Part shown: in pieces, positions 61,475-64,000 of the stretch
How positions within the stretch are numbered: position 1 is the stretch's first letter
How the letters are laid out: the number at the start of each line of letters is the position of its first letter
Source of the DNA: RHLJ01 sp965601955
Lineage (GTDB): Bacteria > Bacteroidota > Rhodothermia > Balneolales > Balneolaceae
NCBI GenBank assembly: GCA_965601955.1
Contig: OZ271855.1
Location: forward strand, 1,302,001-1,366,000
DNA length: 64,000 bases
Direction of reading: 5' to 3'
Position numbers and translations under genes: made by a program
The notes under the pieces: model-generated
What the model saw: only the letters and a program-made list of their open reading frames with translations
The model's database searches: none
Told to the model about the DNA's origin: nothing

Positions 61475-63312
61475 TGCTCTACCACTCCCTGTGAATTGTC
61501 TTCTTTCGGTTCCCAGGTCATTACATAATTGTATACACTGTTTCTCTGGATATCCCTATGCAGGTATTTTTCGATAACTAAAGAAGCAATAGGGGCTGCA
61601 GATATGGATGCAAAGCCGGCATTTTCAAGAAAAACAGTTACCACAATTTCAGGGTTATCGTAAGGAGCGAACGAGGTAAACCAACCATGGCTATAACCAT
61701 GAGGATTTTGTGCGGTTCCTGTTTTTCCTGCTGTAGGGATATCATTATTCTTCGCATAAAATCGACCACTACCTTCTTCAACAACTCGTCTCATTCCTTT
61801 TTTTACTATCTCAAGATACTCTGGGCGTACCCATTCGATTTTATCGTACACCTCAGGGCTTACCTTCTCTAACTCGGAGCCCTGTTGAATATAGCGTACT
61901 AAGTGAGGTTGAACTTTATAGCCGCCGTTTGCAATGGAACTTGTCATCTGAGCCACCTGAAGTGGAGAGACGGACAATACTCCCTGTCCTATCCCTAAAT
62001 TAATCAGATCTCCGAGTCCCCACTGTCTTCTTCCGAATCTGCGATCTAAATAGGCACTATCTGGAACAATACCGGTAGTGGCACTTGGCAGGTCAACGGA
62101 AGTAGGAGCTCCTAATCCAAAATCTTTGACCAGCTTACTCCAATTATTGAGATCACCCTGAGTACTAATCCTGTCCATCAAGGCATAAAAGTAGGTATTA
62201 CTGGAATAAGCAATTGCACTTTCAAGATCATAGTCCCCCAGAGGGGCTATATCCCGATATAACCTTCCTCGAACATAGCCGCCTGTATTTTTGATTACAG
62301 TTTCCTCATTTACATAGCCCAGGTGCATTCCAATCATTCCCATAAGAGGTTTAAATGTGGATCCGGGAGGCTGGCGACTTGAAATTGCCCGGTTAAAGAG
62401 AGGCCGTGTAGTATCAGAATTGATATCTGCCCAGTACTCTTTGTCTAAACGTCCTGCTAATCGCGTAACATCATAACTTGGAGAACTAACTAAAGCGAGA
62501 ATCTCTCCGGTATTGGGCCTCATGGCAACAATAGCACCTATTTTGTCTTGCATAAGTTCTTCAGCAAAAACCTGCAGTTCGGAGTCAATGGTTGTGTATA
62601 GGTTATACCCTTGTTCTGGATTTTTATCAGCTCTTTCTCCTTCATACTTACCAAGCGATTGCCCAAATGCATTCACTTTAAGGAACTCAATTCCAAGTTC
62701 TCCACGTAAGGTATCTTGGTAAATGAGTTCAAGCCCGCTTTTTCCAATCTTATCTCCAAGGCGTAGATCTGATGAACTTTCGTAGTCACTTCTATCGGCT
62801 TCTCTTAAGTACCCAAATACATGCGAAGCTACGATATCAGATGGGTAATTACGCTTACTTTCTATCTGGTGACCTATTCCAGGAAGCTGCCATATATTTT
62901 CCTGAATCCTGGAAAAAGTTTCAAAATCTACATCTGTGAGAAGTGGAGAAGTTCGATACCACGAATAGCGCTGGGCTTCATCAATTCTGGAGGTAACTAC
63001 ACTATCTTCAATTTCAAGTAATTCTGCCAGTAATGGGATTTTCTCTCTTTCAAAATTAGCCGGGGTAACGGTTATTGAAAATATGGGCTCATTGTCTACC
63101 AGAAGCACTTGATTCCGATCATAGATCAATCCTCGCGCAGGGCTCACATATTCTTGCCGGATCGAATTTTCCTGACCCAATACAGCGTAGGTTTCATATT
63201 GAATAACCTGCAGATAGAAAACTCTGCCTAGAACAACCAAGCATAAGCCACCCATGATAATCTGGAGGGCTCGAATAGATGTTCTGGTTCTATTTGGTTG
63301 TCCGCTATGCAT
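61471..63312 (-). CDS. mrdA: Penicillin-binding protein 2
   Basis: PBP2 is the transpeptidase of the elongasome and partner of RodA. The 613 residues have a single membrane anchor (about 14-33, ALQIIMGGLCLVVLGRVFYL), a pedestal domain, and the transpeptidase domain with SxxK in PPGSTFKPLMGMIGM, SxN in IAYSSNTYFYALMD, and KTG in AGKTGTAQNPHG. Early YVSPARGLIYDRNQVLLVDN is the usual start of the family's dimerisation region. It begins two bases after mreD and ends in a four-base overlap with rodA. Confidence 0.96.
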   Translation of the reverse strand: MHSGQPNRTRTSIRALQIIMGGLCLVVLGRVFYLQVIQYETYAVLGQENSIRQEYVSPARGLIYDRNQVLLVDNEPIFSITVTPANFEREKIPLLAELLEIEDSVVTSRIDEAQRYSWYRTSPLLTDVDFETFSRIQENIWQLPGIGHQIESKRNYPSDIVASHVFGYLREADRSDYESSSDLRLGDKIGKSGLELIYQDTLRGELGIEFLKVNAFGQSLGKYEGERADKNPEQGYNLYTTIDSELQVFAEELMQDKIGAIVAMRPNTGEILALVSSPSYDVTRLAGRLDKEYWADINSDTTRPLFNRAISSRQPPGSTFKPLMGMIGMHLGYVNEETVIKNTGGYVRGRLYRDIAPLGDYDLESAIAYSSNTYFYALMDRISTQGDLNNWSKLVKDFGLGAPTSVDLPSATTGIVPDSAYLDRRFGRRQWGLGDLINLGIGQGVLSVSPLQVAQMTSSIANGGYKVQPHLVRYIQQGSELEKVSPEVYDKIEWVRPEYLEIVKKGMRRVVEEGSGRFYAKNNDIPTAGKTGTAQNPHGYSHGWFTSFAPYDNPEIVVTVFLENAGFASISAAPIASLVIEKYLHRDIQRNSVYNYVMTWEPKEDNSQGVVEQ

Positions 63313-63314
63313 AG

Positions 63315-63785
63315 TTATTTAACTCTGAAAACATATAGTAAGCAACCAACCAATGCAGTATAAATTGCCCCTCCAACTATTTGTAGGAAGGGATAGAAAT
63401 TCACTGCATAAGCCTCAAAAAAACTATTCAACCCATAGAAGATCGTGTTATGAACAATAGCTGCTAACCAAATAAAAAGGAATATCTGCCAGAGTAATAG
63501 CTGAACTTCAGCTCTCTTTTTAACAGCATTGTAGAAGAGGAAAACGAGCAGGGTTTTCGAAAACATATACATCCCCCAGAAGTCAAAAAAAGCATCCTGG
63601 AGCAAGCCAAATAAAGCCGCGATAATGACCAGCCTTGAGCGTTGATACTTGGGTACCAGCCAGAGTAAATAAAAGACGATAGGGTCTACAGTTGTACCAA
63701 GAATATCCAGATGTTGAAAAAACAACACTTGAGTAATCACAAGAATAAAGCCAATACCTAAGTCTTTAAGTAAGTCACTACTCAT
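63315..63785 (-). CDS. mreD: Rod shape-determining protein MreD
   Basis: MreD is a small inner-membrane part of the elongasome linking MreC to the RodA/PBP2 synthase. The 156 residues form about five hydrophobic helices (GIGFILVITQVLFFQHLDIL, LVIIAALFGLLQDAFFDFWG with the typical G-L-x-x-D, FLFIWLAAIVHNTIFYGLNS). MreD varies greatly in sequence, so position supports the call: its ATG overlaps the mreC stop and mrdA starts two bases after its own stop. Confidence 0.9.
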   Translation of the reverse strand: MSSDLLKDLGIGFILVITQVLFFQHLDILGTTVDPIVFYLLWLVPKYQRSRLVIIAALFGLLQDAFFDFWGMYMFSKTLLVFLFYNAVKKRAEVQLLLWQIFLFIWLAAIVHNTIFYGLNSFFEAYAVNFYPFLQIVGGAIYTALVGCLLYVFRVK

Positions 63786-64000
63786 CGAAATAACTCGTTG
63801 TATTCGTCATTGAGATTTTGAATGGCAGAATCAGGTTCAGATAGAATTACAAATCCCTCGGCTACATTGAATAGAGAAGTATAAGGTCTCAAGAAAATTC
63901 TCTGCGTATCTTTTCCGGGTTCATTTTCTGTTCGAACTACATATCCAATAGGAATCCCGGCAGGGAACTCATTTCCGAAACCAGAAGTCTCTACTACAAA
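63782..64000 (-). CDS. mreC: Rod shape-determining protein MreC, C-terminal part
   Basis: The minus-strand frame is open from the right edge to a TGA at 63782-63784, 72 codons. It starts FVVETSGFGNEFPAGIPIGY, which is the conserved C-terminal signature of MreC (V-T-S-G-x-G-G-x-F-P-x-G-I-P-I-G-x-V), and ends LNDEYNELFR. MreC is the periplasmic scaffold of the elongasome. The stop overlaps the mreD start by two bases. The rest of the gene lies beyond the window. Confidence 0.9.
   Translation of the reverse strand, partial: FVVETSGFGNEFPAGIPIGYVVRTENEPGKDTQRIFLRPYTSLFNVAEGFVILSEPDSAIQNLNDEYNELFR

Overview
The window reads as chromosomal DNA of a marine or halotolerant member of the Fibrobacteres-Chlorobi-Bacteroidetes group, most probably Balneolota/Rhodothermota. 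This is inferred from three secreted proteins ending in a type A type IX secretion (T9SS) sorting tail of the NYPNPFNPTT kind, Bacteroidota-type -7 boxes (TAnnTTTG), few Shine-Dalgarno sites, an NhaD-type Na+/H+ antiporter, an S1 protein with a very acidic N-terminus, and AT-rich DNA. No tRNA, rRNA, CRISPR array, prophage or insertion sequence was recognised.

Layout. 1-12 kb: a possible ispH tail, rpsA, moxR (minus), uppP, a Crp-like regulator, a Spy/CpxP-like protein, a lipoprotein, a sphingolipid-type desaturase, a beta-barrel protein and nhaD (both minus), a pterin dehydratase and the rpsF-rpsR-rplI operon. 12-24 kb: dsbD, a 1163-residue outer-membrane-like protein, an exbB / small membrane protein / exbD / exbD operon, thiL and ftsH. 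23.7-32.2 kb: a TonB-dependent receptor and, 30 bp later, a 1867-residue T9SS cargo made of four copies of one ~440-residue module. 32.4-46.3 kb: a lipoprotein, a PTPS-FolE2 pterin pair, a beta-propeller protein, a 2323-residue T9SS protein with two 5'-nucleotidase modules, and divergent from it a T9SS-tagged nuclease-fold protein. This stretch also holds the palindromic intergenic repeats. 46.5-64 kb: core genes nadE, an MltD-like transglycosylase, an S41 protease, a PHP phosphoesterase, ribH, uppS, bamA, three Skp/OmpH chaperones, a VWA protein, rnhB, and the minus-strand mreC-mreD-mrdA-rodA cluster.

How the genes may work together (inference). UppS and UppP make and recycle the lipid carrier used by RodA/PBP2; BamA and the Skp set insert barrels such as the receptor and the two other outer-membrane proteins; ExbB/ExbD would power TonB-dependent import. 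The divergent nuclease and nucleotidase proteins could degrade extracellular nucleic acid to nucleosides and phosphate. PTPS (C-x5-HGH motif), FolE2 and PhhB suggest a tetrahydrobiopterin-like cofactor. Less explained signals are the dyads abutting GTG start codons at 14.6 and 23.7 kb, the terminator-plus-promoter just before nadE, the altered metal motifs of both nucleotidase modules, and the small membrane protein inside the ExbB/ExbD operon.
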